A stretch of 55,817 nt of DNA from Beroe ovata. Taxonomy: Eukaryota; Ctenophora; Nuda; Beroida; Beroidae. The notes under the pieces were generated by a model. It made no database searches. It had not been told where the DNA came from and saw nothing but the letters and a program-made list of their open reading frames with translations. How positions within the stretch are numbered: position 1 is the stretch's first letter; every line of letters starts with the position of its first letter. The stretch is from NCBI GenBank assembly GCA_946803715.1, contig CAMPET010000156.1, positions 17,344 to 73,160 on the forward strand. The letters are read 5' to 3'. The position numbers and the translations under genes are program-made. Positions 20,980 through 32,685 of this stretch are shown here, one piece after another.

Positions 20980-23900
20980 TCAACATCTCATATCGGTCTC
21001 TTCATTAAGAACTAGAAGGGTGAATCCCATAGTAATAACTAACGTGAGTTTGGATGTTCTGACTCCGCCGTGGGACTGGATTTTACTCGCCGGCTCCAGG
21101 AAACACGACACAAACTCGGGGAGAGTGTGCCACAGCCCCGTCCGTCCATCCTCCCACTCCCACGCAAATTCGCGTGAGGGGTCACGCACCGTTCTGCTGG
21201 AATCACGCGTTACAGCGTCGGGCAACGTGACGTCATGAGGTGATGCACCACCGCGAGTAGTACTCGTCGACAGGGTGGAAGTGAGTGAGGCAGTGCGGTG
21301 AATGTATGGAATCGTGGAACTGAAATCACAGTTTGAGATTGAAAACTCCCAGAATTTGGAGATTTCGTGAATAAATATGGAGATTTCGTGATTTTTCGGA
21401 ATCGGACTGGACTGTTCTCATAACTCTAAGTGGTATCCTTAATCACTGATTAATTTGAAGGGGGACTCAGAATAGCGAATTCGTACATGAAGCATGATTT
21501 GTGTACGTGTGAAATGAGGGAACATCACTTCATTCTAAACAGGCATGCATGGGCGGAAAAGCGTAATAATATTCAGACAAGTCGCATGATCTATCAGTCC
21601 GTCCGACACGCGTTACTTTACGTTGATATTCCCTCGTATATACCACCTCAAAAACCGGCAGGGCCGAAATGATATGGCTCGTTTTCTCGATTTTTGTCAC
21701 GGTAGTGTTAGCTTATCATATCTTGACACACCGATTCAGACAGCATTATTCCCACATTCCATCCCCTCTCATTCCACTCCTGCCCAAGTGGATTATGGGG
21801 CATGGTCCCCACATTCTACAGAAAGCGCGGGGACACGGATTCAACTTGACAGCCATAGTAGAATCATTCAGATCAGATCTACACGGCACAGAAACCCTTG
21901 TTCTCTTTGGAATTGGGACCCGGCCTTGTCTGCTGTACAGCGTGAAGAGAGGTGTTCACTGTAGAGTGTACAGTGACCACAGAACATTCCTAAAGCAGCG
22001 ACCAGCGCTCGACTACGTGAATGGAGTGAGGGTGCTCGGACCTAACGGACTTGTGTTGGAGAGGGGAACGGAGGTGTGGTATCGGAAACGACGGATGATG
22101 GATCCTGCATTTCAGAGGAAACAGCTGAGGGTGATGATGGAGAGACTGGAGGAGTGTTCCTGCGCGGTTGTGGAGTATCTGAATAGACACAGCGGCACCG
22201 AGGTGGACATCTATCCTATCATGAGGAGAACAACGATGCAGGTCATTTGTTCCTGCGGATTCAATCTCTACGAGGATTTCATCAACGAGGAAAACTCGCC
22301 AATAGATCGTGCGATTAGCGATATTTTCCGGATAGGAGCACTCAAGATATTCAATTCCTCCACATTCTGGATGCCTCACAAGTTCACAGAGGAGAAGGAG
22401 GTGCTGTTCCGTCAGGTAGATTTCATGAGGTCTCGCTTGAAGAGCCACCTCCACATGAGATATGACGGTGTATCAGACGGGAGTGATACCACTGACGACA
22501 TCCTATCGTACATTATCAGGGGCAATGTGTGGCAGGAGAGACTAACCATGGACGACTTGGTCGACGATTTCCTGGTTTTCATGATCGGAGGGATAGAAAC
22601 CTCGTCCATAGTCATGTCCATAATGGTGTGGAACCTCCTGAAAAACCCTGCTGTCATGGAGAAAGCGATTGCGGAGGTGAACCGAGTCTACCAGGACAAG
22701 GAGAGGCTAGAGTTCGAAGATTTGCCAAAGTTGACATATCTGGAGCAGTGTATCAAGGAGACACTTCGTCTCCATCCTCCACTACAAATAGTGTTTAGGA
22801 TGAGCCCAGACAGACCTGTGACAGTTGACAACATTCTCATACCGCGCAACACCAAGATACTTCTATCAATAGAGGGTATACACCACAATGAAATGAACTG
22901 GCATGACCCTCTCACATTCAATCCAGAAAGGTTTAAACAGGAAGCAAAAGTTGAGCCCTTCACTTTTCTGCCATTTGGTGCGGGGCCAAGAGTCTGCATC
23001 GGGAAACACTTCGCTATGATGCAGATAAAAGTGATAATCTCGAAAATTCTCCGCAACATTGGACTATACGACCCACACCCTGAGATTAAGAAGTTGGAGA
23101 AAGTAACCGCACTCTCCTCTAAACCCAGAGATGGGGTTTTGGTAGGAATAATGAAATGAGTAGCGTGAATAAAGGGATGGGAGCGAAGGATGAAGTTGAT
23201 GTGATGAAGGGTGATGACCCAGAAAATGGAGGTTTTGTGATATCGTTGATCGCAATGACGTGCATAATTTGTTATATGAATCAAAAGTCATCTTATAGTG
23301 ACAAAACAGTGTGATTATTATATTACCTGCCAGTACTATTCTGTACGTTGAGATGCCGCAGGAACGTCTTCTGCATTCGATTATTGTTGGAGTCGTACTT
23401 CACACTGTCCGCTGATATACTCCGTTCTCTCTGAGAATGAAGGTTCATTTCAAAGAAGTCGTCACATATTCGAGACATTTTAACTGTTACTTTCAGTAGG
23501 AACCCCCTGAGTTTTCATAAGGATAAGGGGCATGCTAGGGCAAGTTTTAGATACTTGTTACATCTTAAACATAAAATAATGAATGTTAAACTTTGATTAT
23601 CTGACTATGCAATGCTTTGTCATGTATCATAGATACAGCATTGGAGTTATGGTCAGCAATAACCATTATCACTCAAACGACTCGCATTTGAAATTCGAGA
23701 TCAAATTGAATCGCGCGCGGCGAAGGCCTATTCGCGCGAAAAACCAACTCTGCATGAAAAATTCGCGTAAAAATTGCGCGCCAAACATCAATTCACATGA
23801 CGCGGCACAGCTTTTTGCCACTTCCCATACAGTACCGCAACTGTACCCATCTTACATTCTTACCTTGACGTGTGTCGGCGGTTTAACATCATTGATATTG

Positions 23901-26900
23901 ATATTGAAGTCGGTAGCAGTGGTGAAGAGAGCACTTTCGGTATCATGTGGACCAGCATCACACATGGTTTGATCTATCATAGTGGAATTGGACATGGGGG
24001 TAACTGGCGTTTTGACAGCTTGTTTTGGTGTAACCAGCGATTGTGGGAACAGTTGGATCGGCTTCATCGCTTTCTTCTGTGTCACAGTTCGTCTTATCGC
24101 ATACTCTTCGTTAATGTTTGGATCCACCAGAACATAACTGCGATGTTATAATAAAGGGTTGTGTAGTTAATGAATGACACACACACGCACACACGCACAC
24201 ACACACACACACACACACNGTCCAAAGTCATTTTGCCCCGTCCCCCATCTAGCTTGTTATCCACCGGAGAAGGCTCTATATAAATATCATATTCCTTTGT
24301 CTCTTTCAGACTTTCCGTCAGAAGGGGGTGGGGGGTGGGCCCGTGATCGGTGATTACGTAATATTTCCCTTCTGAGAGGGGGGTTTGAGCCATGATTACG
24401 GATGATTACGGAGGGGGGAGGGGGGGTAAAAAATGCCGAAATTTTGATTACGTAATATGTGAACGGTCCCTTAATGAATGACACACACAGTGAAACACAT
24501 ACAGTGAAACTAACCAGTAACTGACAGTAACACAGACACAAAATCCACGCGACATCCAGTGAAACATGCGGGGTTACCACTCACTAGGGATCAAAGTAAA
24601 TCCAGTAAGCCTGGTTGTTGAACACCACTGTGAGACGAGGTTTACCATCTCCGTGTGCCGACTCCATTAGGTCGTTAGTGGCACAGTCAAACGGTAACCA
24701 AGTCATGTCTGCCCCTTGGTGCTCCCACACAGCTGTTATCAGTAAAAAGACAATTTCAGTAGAATGAAATGAAATTCATCTTATTGTAGTTCAACCGGTT
24801 CAACACGAATATAGGGTTGTGTTTTGCCCTATCCACACCCTCAGAGTTGAGTGTACACAGCAATTCTCACCGATCAGAGTAGAGGCCGGATCACTGCCTA
24901 GTACGCTCCGGGCGTGTTTCTGAGAGGGCGGCGTGGGCGTACTCGTTGCCCGTGGCGGTGGCGACACCCGCCGCTGCCGCACACACCGCTGCACTTTCCG
25001 CTGTTTCCCGGTCCGTGTGTTCGTCTGTATGCGACTCTTGGTATTGACGCTGAACCGCATACCCTGGATGTTGAGTATGACACATGCGGTGCCGTGTTGT
25101 AAGTACGCCGTCTCCAGGGATTCACACTGTTCCGTGGTGTATTCGAGCCACGTGTTGTCATCGCTCAGCCACTGCCACACTGGGACTGGCTGATCCACTG
25201 GCAGGGTGTCTTCCACAGCCGTCTCGTACAGTTTACCTGTCTCCTCTACAGCACTCACCCAGTTACCTGGCGGTCATAGTACATCAGAGGGGGGGGGGCT
25301 CCGTGGGACAACGTTGATTTGATTATTGACTCTTTATTATTCTCCACCGTAGACAATGGTACAAAAAGAATTTGGATTGGCATTTTCTCAGTATTTAGCA
25401 ACAAATTCTCTTGTTCTGTGATTTACTAATTAGCAATGGTATGATGGTGTATTTCTCGCACTTTTACAAGTTCAAAAGGTTGAGAACTCGCTTGTCCAAT
25501 ACCCATTGTAAGTCCTTCAATCAAACATTACTATCCTATGTCTTCTGAATGCGAGATGATTTTAAGAATTGCCACCCCAATCACTTAGTTCAGGACGCGC
25601 AAACCCGATGATCCAACTTAGCTGTTTTTTGTGTTTTCCAATTACTGTAATTCATTACTTTTTTTCCTAACTCTAAAGTGAGTCTCCAAGTTTGAATAGT
25701 CAATAGTGAGATCTATCTCTGAGCTCAATGGGAGGGGGAAAGAGGGAGTCTGAATATAGGTAGCCACATTTGTGTTCGGATGCAATTGACTTATTTGATG
25801 CAGCTGATAGGCACAAGCTAAGAGAAGACATTTTAGCCTGGAATGACTATCATGAGACATGAATCCCACACGTTTTTTTTATATAGTTTCTTCTAAAAGT
25901 TCCTTTATTTCATTTGAATTTGTTTAATAAATAAAGCTCCTCTATAGATGAGCAGGGAAGGAATACAAAGAAGTCAAATTAGTGGGCAAAATAAGGGGAA
26001 CAAACATAGTGATGATTCAGGTATTATGCTGATAAGAGTAACAAAACTTCCATCGTACAAAATGTTACCAGAGTTATTGTCGTTTAATAATAGGCACTAT
26101 TATCTCAGGCTCCTCACGACCTAACAAATTTGAAACCCACGACGAGGGTTGAATTGTTCCCATGAAGCTTGGTTGTGTTTACATCACAAACAATAATATA
26201 ATGCTAGGGGGACCCGCCCAGGGTCCGTGTATTGAATTAACCAAAGTGCTCGCGATATGAGTGTAGAGTCTATAACGTGAGGAAAATTACCGAAATTCAT
26301 CGCTCAAACACTTCAAAAGCACTGGAAACAGTGTCGCTCATCCTTTAACAGCCCAGATAAGACTCAAAATTCCATTTTAGCTGTTTAGCAAGAGAAGCAA
26401 GTTATTGGTGATTGTGATAATAATTTTAATTGAAAAAAATTCGAGTGAACTGACAGATGTTGAAGCGGCCAAGCCGACCAGAATCCAAACCGAAAACATG
26501 GAGAAAGATGAGATTCGTGGTCACTAAAGATTGCCTACCATCCATACGTGTAAAGTTGTCAGATTAAAAGCATAGGTCATCGGTTCTTATCATTGGCTTG
26601 ATTTGTGGTTATCGGAATCAGCCATTATCGTAATGCAGCCATTGGCTTGTATTGAAAACCCAGATAGATACATCCTGATTTTTATGATTTTGAACGCGTT
26701 TTCGACCCGAAAAGTCGTTTTTATCCCCACAATCACGGCGTCAACTGAAGCCTCTTTGTAAGTTTGTAGAACATAATATCACTCCCGCTTAATTCCCTTT
26801 ACCTCTCATTTTGTGAACATTACGCAATAGCACTCTCCCCAAGCTGATTAATGATTAATGTAAAACTTCTATTTGATTGTATAACAATGGTGACAATAAC

Positions 26901-29900
26901 ATATTTTCAATACGCCAGACTGAGAGTCTCCCACCGAACCGAGTTTCCATTGTTTCTAATGATTAGTTTTTCGAGTTGAAACTCTTTTGTTATCCAGGGA
27001 AAGTCTAATTGAATGGTACAGTGCAGCAGTATAAGTAACTGATCCTCGTCTTCCACTTTCAGTTTTAGACTTTCCATTACTACCGTGGATAGCATTTTGG
27101 ACTGTTAACTTTTCTACTCCCCTTAAATCGCATACTTGTGTGCATTGTGCAACTCCTTCATAATATCTATCCACTAAATCACAATCCCCTTCTAGCTGTC
27201 ATAAAGGATGAAGAGCATGATCCTAGTTGTCATGGCGACATGCAGCCTGATGGTTACCGCCCAAGCTTTAAGATGTTTCCAATGTACCGACTATTATTAT
27301 GTCAGTCCTACATTAACCACGAAAATGCGATGCCAAATGCCTGATCTCAGAGAGTGCGCGGCTGGTGAGCAGTGCGTAGCAGTGAGCACTTATGAGCAAC
27401 TTGGTGACGCTAAGACCACCTCCGTAAAACGTTACTGTGAGAGTGTATCTTCTGTGGCAGCAAGAAGTAAAACCGCAAACTGTGAAAAGGCCTCCCAAGA
27501 GCACACCGGAAAATACGATGAATCAATGGGAAGCGCATCTTTCTACTGCCAGGAACAGGCGTGTGACACTGACGGATGCAACACACTAGACAACCATGTC
27601 GTCACGTAGTGTGACACTGACGGATGCAACACACTAGACAACCATGTCGTCACGTAAAGCTTCAAGGAAAGATTGGACCAGTACTTTGTTGGGGACTTCG
27701 TTCATTTCTAGTAGATTTAGCGATAACACTCTATTTCAATATGATCATTGCTAAGTTTGACTGCACAAAATATACATCTAAATTAGAATAGTTGTGGTAT
27801 CATTGTTTCAAAGCAGAATTTTTCTGACATGGATGGGGGGTTGCAACGTGCATTAATGTGCAATGTGCATTATTACACAGACGTTGCACAACCCCGACTT
27901 TGGATGAAGGGACAGCTCCGATTTCGAATGCCTTCACCGGAATTAAACTAATACAGAATTATATGAATCGTTAGCCATTTATCGTCTTAACAATCCTTAC
28001 CGATTGGGCGGGAAGAGGACTTTCTTACAATCTTATCGTACACCAGCTTGAATCGGCCGAGTTTCCTGCATGCTCCGCTTGACAAGCTCTTTACAATAAA
28101 GTGGTTGAAATCGACCAGGTATCCAGGGTGAGTGGTGTCAGCACTCTTCATGCTCATCTTACACTCCCCTCTCAGATAGAGTGCGTCAATAACTGCGACA
28201 AATGGGTGGTGTCAGTATCTGTTTGGTTTTAACAACGTACCGAAAACGTAACTGGTGTCACCATTGTACTTTGTAGAAAGAATTAACATGCGAGTCTCTT
28301 CTTTCGCGCCATATGGACCAATAGTGAGTCCATACCTTCGTTTTGTTTTGGGTCGAACGGGTACCAGTTGTCGTTGTCCCCCATCCAGTGCCACAACACA
28401 ATGTCCTGGGATTTGGGGAGCGGCGAGAGGGAGGGCAGATTGATAGTCCCGTCACGGAAATGTTTGTTGTACACAGATAGCACTTCCTTCGAGATGTCAT
28501 GGAATATGACATCGCGCTCAATCGCAACTATGACCCGCTTCAATAGACCTGACGGAGGAAGCAACGTAAAAGTCACACTAACAATTGCAAGAGTTGATAA
28601 TAATAATGTCTAGTCAGTGAGGATAAATTATAGTTGTGTAAGCTAATAAAGAAGTGAGGACTGGAGTAACGTAATACTTGAATGCGAAGCTGGATCAATC
28701 ATCCCTTAAAAGGAATAATGCGCTATGCACACTGGACAATGCTATCTCATGTGACCTCCATTATATCGTGCAACGAGTTCTAAAACTTAGCTATTCGAGT
28801 GCAAGGAAATGTTTCCTGGTATCCAGACTAATATAAGCGGCTTTTGTTCTACGTAGTCAGCGTATACACGAACATGCAAATGTTCGTGTATACGCTCTTT
28901 TTACCTACGGTACGATGCCATTATTAGTGATTTTCGATCACTTAATTTCGTCGAAAGCACAGACACAGACACACAGACACACAGACACAGACAGACACAG
29001 ACAGACAGACACAGACAGACACAGACAGACACACACAGACAGAGACAGACAGACACACACACACACACACACACACACACANNNNNNNNNNNNNNNNNNN
29101 NNNNNNNNNNNNNNNNNNNNNNNNNNNNNNNNNNNNNNNNNNNNNNNNNNNNNNNNNNNNNNNNNNNNNNNNNNNNNNNNNNNNNNNNNNNNNNNNNNNN
29201 NNNNNNNNNNNNNNNNNNNNNNNNNNNNNNNNNNNNNNNNNNNNNNNNNNNNNNNNNNNNNNNNNNNNNNNNNNNNNNNNNNNNNNNNNNNNNNNNNNNN
29301 NNNNNNNNNNNNNNNNNNNNNNNNNNNNNNNNNNNNNNNNNNNNNNNNNNNNNNNNNNNNNNNNNNNNNNNNNNNNNNNNNNNNNNNNNNNNNNNNNNNN
29401 NNNNNNNNNNNNNNNNNNNNNNNNNNNNNNNNNNNNNNNNNNNNNNNNNNNNNNNNNNNNNNNNNNNNNNNNNNNNNNNNNNNNNNNNNNNNNNNNNNNN
29501 NNNNNNNNNNNNNNNNNNNNNNNNNNNNNNNNNNNNNNNNNNNNNNNNNNNNNNNNNNNNNNNNNNNNNNNNNNNNNNNNNNNNNNNNNNNNNNNNNNNN
29601 NNNNNNNNNNNNNNNNNNNNNNNNNNNNNNNNNNNNNNNNNNNNNNNNNNNNNNNNNNNNNNNNNNNNNNNNNNNNNNNNNNNNNNNNNNNNNNNNNNNN
29701 NNNNNNNNNNNNNNNNNNNNNNNNNNNNNNNNNNNNNNNNNNNNNNNNNNNNNNNNNNNNNNNNNNNNNNNNNNNNNNNNNNNNNNNNNNNNNNNNNNNN
29801 NNNNNNNNNNNNNNNNNNNNNNNNNNNNNNNNNNNNNNNNNNNNNNNNNNNNNNNNNNNNNNNNNNNNNNNNNNNNNNNNNNNNNNNNNNNNNNNNNNNN

Positions 29901-32685
29901 NGTGTGTGTGTGTATGTGTGTGTATGTGTACCTGTCCACAGGGTCGACACAAGTGTAGTAGTTGGAACGTCGCACGAACTCCTCCAATGGGCCTATCCCA
30001 CCCGTTCTCCACTCTCCACCAGGGATAGAAGGGTTACCAGGGACAAACAGTCCCGGAACATAGCCACTCTTCTGGAGGTGCAGGCAAACCTGACAGGGTG
30101 ATCGTGAGGGTTGTGGTGGGCTGTTGTCGATGGGACGAATAGCACGTCGTTATCAGTAGGTAGCTCATGTCTAAGGTTCATAGTGGTTCAAGGAATAACC
30201 AATAACAATAAGTTGGTGGTTTCTAGACGTTTAACATGTCACATGGTACCCTTCACACTATACCTGAATAGGATCAACGTTGATCACATTAATCTCAGTC
30301 TCGTTGAATCTGACAGGAGGACACTGCTGCAAGATACTCTTATCCTCTCTGATTGTGACAGTCTTGTTAACGGGCAGATACACAGTGGTACTGTCACCGG
30401 TCACTGTGCTGCTGTGCACTGCGTTGTTGTTCATCAGGTTGCTGTTATTTGTGTTGCTATGTGGTGTTGATGGCATCTCGTCATAGGTTGCTGTGTTGCT
30501 CCCAGATGTTTGGTACGACCCTCTTTGTACACACTGCCTTGTTCCCATCATTGTTCCCACTAGCATGCTCCGCATCTTCTTAACCTGTCACATTGTTATA
30601 TAGGTAGGGGAATGTATAAGAATAAGAGTTGGGATTCTCAAGAGAAGGTTCAATCTGAGGACAGGTAGTTCGAACTATCAAAATGCACGTCTCGAAGCGA
30701 TAATAAGCTGCTATACCTCATACCTTACTGTTTGCCTTGAAGAACTCAAACCACGTTCTCCACTGCTGACAATCCACTGCGGACCAGTCAGGAGAGTGGG
30801 AGTCGTTGAGGACGTTGTCCCAGTTGCTCTCAAAATCCTCCAGTACAGGTGGACGCTTCTTCCCAGACGACAAGTTGGTGACAGCCTGCTGTCGGTTGCT
30901 ATCGGTGAAGCTGTAGAAGAGTGTCCTGTTGTCGTCCGACCCGGCGAGTGACGGGTAGGGAGGAGTGGTGTCATCCCAGGTGGTACTATCCGCCGACGAG
31001 TACTTGCACCACCGGAGCTCTGGTGGGGGGTGCTAGTATGAGGGGGTGACAAAGTGGGGCAGAGTGCTGTCAGGGTGTTGCTAGGGTGATGTCATACTGT
31101 TGCCAGGGTGATGTCAGAGTGTTGTCAGGGACCAGGGTGTTGTCAGGGTGATGTCAGACTGTTGTCAGAGTGTTGCTAGGGTGATGTCAGAGTGTTGTGT
31201 GGGAGTGGTGTAAGAGAGTGGTGACAAACTTGGGGCGGGGTTGTAGAATTGAGTAGGCAAGAGGGTGCTGCTCCCAGTAGCAACATCTCTCACCTGATGA
31301 TGGCACTTGGTGTATTGAGGGAGGGTAAGCGGGAGGGGAGGTAATCTGTCTGGGGCTAGACCACTGGTTCTTGGGATGGGTTGTGTAGCTGTTGCTTTCC
31401 TTGGGCGGCGACACTTGGGTGTAAGCTTCTACCTGCCAACCACGATCAGTGAACAACATAGTAAATGAGGGAAAAATACTGAAGAACGTATCTGGAGTAC
31501 TGTACAGTCGTTACTTTATTACAAATCCACACAAAGTAACGAAGTCATAGCTCGAAACCTGTTGTTCAATCCAGATAGGTGACGTGCCGGTGTTCGTTCT
31601 CCGTGCTGCAGGTGTCATGGCAGTTCCTGTGTTGACACCACCGGCAGTGTTGACACCACCACCGTGTGTCCGGGATTTGGGAACACCTTGTGAGAGTGGT
31701 GGGACCCGAGGGTAGGAACCTGGTGTAACAGCGTGGGGTAGTGATTGTAGTTCCTCGTATGTATCACGCTCATCCACAGTCACTGATGAGAGGTGAGTGA
31801 GTGACTCTTGAGTGAGTGAGTCATGAGTGAGTGACTCATGTGAGTATCAATGCTATGTGATGTAGTGGGTTATGGGTATGAGGGTTGGGTATGAGGGTTG
31901 GGTATGGGGGTTGGGTGATATGTAACATACCGTAATCCCCGGTTAGATGGCCGTATGAGTCACCGCCTGTGATATGCCTAACAGTACTCTTTGTACCGGG
32001 AGATGCCCCATCCAGCGTGTTAGTCTCCCCCTGTGGCGTGATACAAGAGATGTCTTCCAGGGGAGTTAGAGACATGTCGTATAAACTCTGGGAAAGATAG
32101 CAATTATCGGTGTAGTAACATAGTAATTATAAGATTATAGTCTGTGATCGTTGTCGGACAATAATTGCAGGTCAATATTTACAACTTGATTCGAGATCGA
32201 TCATTAGGAATTAGGATGAAACAACAGACAAAGAATCTGAATGCAATTACTGTTCTTGTGGGTATGAAGTGATAGGGTTTCGAATCAGCTCCACTAATCG
32301 ACTTGTAGTTGTCATTGGATTCATTAACACCGGGGTCAGAGAGATAACCGTCAGCTCCTGTCAATTAGATGTATAATTTATAACATTCAATAATTCCACT
32401 AGAGGCAGAGACATCTCGTTCTGAGAAGTGATTGGAACTTACCGGCAACGGGTCTGAGAGGGTGTGTTATTGGTGTGAACTTGTTGTCATGGTTACCACA
32501 ATCTACACCGATGTTGTCACTGGTTGGTGTGTACCTCCCCGAGGGTACAAATCCCTGGGTCATCATCGTGTCAGAGTGAAGTGCCTCACTCTTGATGGTC
32601 TCATCATTCTCCACAAGACATGAATTGTATATTTCATCTCCTTCTTCAATCATTTCCGATTTTACTTTTAATGAATCATTCGCCA
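20980..32685 (-). CDS. multi-WWE-domain protein, at least 15 exons, no catalytic domain seen
   Basis: Exons (high to low): 32443-32685, 32251-32357, 31931-32087, 31559-31782, 31294-31432, 30724-31019, 30264-30584, 29932-30089, [gap], 28336-28548, 28001-28192, 24871-25236, 24585-24732, 23864-24137, 23327-23430, 20980-21193. All junctions except across the N gap keep phase with GT-AG ends, giving about 1050 residues. The N-terminal half is Ser/Thr/Pro-rich and unrecognised. Four WWE-type domains follow: VLWHWMGDNDNWYPFDP to RKLGRFKLV; VWQWLSDDNTWLEYTTEQC to NTRTGKQRKVQR; VWEHQGADMTWLPFD to NINEEYAIRR; FAWEWEDGRTGLWHTL to the stop. WWE domains bind iso-ADP-ribose or act in ubiquitin and PARP proteins, but no PARP, RING, HECT or macro domain follows. 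The first exon may be missing: 32685 needs one upstream base. Weakest exons: 29932-30089 and the 31559 donor. Confidence 0.75.
21669..23159 (+). CDS. cytochrome P450, CYP46-like, intronless
   Basis: This is an uninterrupted 496-residue frame of normal P450 length. Residues 1-20 form a hydrophobic anchor (IWLVFSIFVTVVLAYHIL) for the ER membrane, followed by a proline-containing hinge (HIPSPLIPLLP). The helix I oxygen-binding motif is MIGGIETSS, helix K has ETLR, the PERF segment is FNPERF, and the heme loop is FLPFGAGPRVCIG with the ligand Cys. It most resembles CYP46A (cholesterol 24-hydroxylase) in WYRKRRMMDPAFQR and RLEFEDLPKLTYLEQCIKET, but substrate cannot be assigned. It lies wholly inside an intron (21194-23326) of the WWE gene on the opposite strand. 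Lack of introns could mean retroposition. P450 reductase, its electron donor, is encoded at 42.9 kb. Confidence 0.95.
   Translation: MIWLVFSIFVTVVLAYHILTHRFRQHYSHIPSPLIPLLPKWIMGHGPHILQKARGHGFNLTAIVESFRSDLHGTETLVLFGIGTRPCLLYSVKRGVHCRVYSDHRTFLKQRPALDYVNGVRVLGPNGLVLERGTEVWYRKRRMMDPAFQRKQLRVMMERLEECSCAVVEYLNRHSGTEVDIYPIMRRTTMQVICSCGFNLYEDFINEENSPIDRAISDIFRIGALKIFNSSTFWMPHKFTEEKEVLFRQVDFMRSRLKSHLHMRYDGVSDGSDTTDDILSYIIRGNVWQERLTMDDLVDDFLVFMIGGIETSSIVMSIMVWNLLKNPAVMEKAIAEVNRVYQDKERLEFEDLPKLTYLEQCIKETLRLHPPLQIVFRMSPDRPVTVDNILIPRNTKILLSIEGIHHNEMNWHDPLTFNPERFKQEAKVEPFTFLPFGAGPRVCIGKHFAMMQIKVIISKILRNIGLYDPHPEIKKLEKVTALSSKPRDGVLVGIMK
23168..23173 (+). other. candidate poly(A) signal of the P450 gene
   Basis: AATAAA starts 9 bp after the TGA stop. 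Such a short 3' UTR would fit a compact nested gene. No other canonical signal was sought further downstream. Confidence 0.35.
24178..24218. repeat. CA microsatellite ending at a single N
   Basis: CA/CG dinucleotide run in the WWE-gene intron between exons 23864-24137 and 24585-24732. The N at 24218-24219 marks an assembly join. Confidence 0.8.
25237..27207. other. intron of the WWE gene, no exon seen
   Basis: AT-rich stretch within the 2.8-kb intron 25237-28000. The phase of the flanking exons (G plus GT) matches directly, so no additional exon is required. It presumably holds the promoter of the nested Ly6-type gene. Confidence 0.45.
27208..27609 (+). CDS. secreted Ly6/uPAR-type three-finger protein
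   Basis: The 133-residue frame starts with a signal peptide (MKSMILVVMATCSLMVTAQA, likely cut before LRCFQC). The mature part is cysteine-rich with the LU hallmark start LRCFQCTDYY, a mid segment CAAGEQCVAVSTY, and the closing CDTDGCN, the conserved C-terminal CN. No hydrophobic tail for GPI attachment follows, so secretion is likely. It lies inside a WWE-gene intron on the opposite strand and has no intron, although family members usually have one after the signal peptide; an acceptor-like ccccttctag just upstream suggests a spliced 5' UTR. The last 48 bp are duplicated beyond the stop. Partners and function are unknown. Confidence 0.85.
   Translation: MKSMILVVMATCSLMVTAQALRCFQCTDYYYVSPTLTTKMRCQMPDLRECAAGEQCVAVSTYEQLGDAKTTSVKRYCESVSSVAARSKTANCEKASQEHTGKYDESMGSASFYCQEQACDTDGCNTLDNHVVT
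27561..27656 (+). repeat. 48-bp tandem duplication at the Ly6 stop codon
   Basis: Two perfect 48-bp copies, 27561-27608 and 27609-27656. The unit is 16 codons and encodes the CDTDGCN end. The first copy stops with TAG at 27607-27609 and the second, still in frame, with TAA at 27655-27657. Confidence 0.95.
28859..28896. repeat. perfect 17-bp hairpin with a GCAA loop
   Basis: Arms agcgtatacacgaacat and atgttcgtgtatacgct are exact complements around the four bases GCAA, a GNRA-type tetraloop if transcribed. It lies in the intron between WWE-gene exons. Confidence 0.85.
28958..29931. repeat. CAGA/CA microsatellite with an 820-N gap
   Basis: A (CACAGACA)n tract runs into (CA)n to 29081. Unknown bases follow at 29082-29901, then a GT-rich tract resumes to 29930. 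The change from CA to GT across the gap may mean an inverted or complex repeat. The tract is also the start of the intron after exon 29932-30089, whose donor is gtacacatac. Confidence 0.9.
31060..31200. repeat. intronic minisatellite, about 11/22-bp unit
   Basis: Alternating agggtgttg and gggtgatgtcagagtgttgt units lie in the intron between WWE-gene exons 30724-31019 and 31294-31432. Confidence 0.7.

Noticed and set aside
22688-23284. 198-residue minus frame opposite the P450
   Set aside because: Antisense shadow of the conserved P450 frame; no motif of its own.
24800-25193. Several 60-90-residue frames on both strands near the second WWE exon
   Set aside because: Shadows of the GC-rich WWE exon 24871-25236 in other frames.
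28901-30012. Four ~350-residue open frames on both strands
   Set aside because: They consist of the 820-N gap read as unknown residues plus CA/GT microsatellite; not genes.
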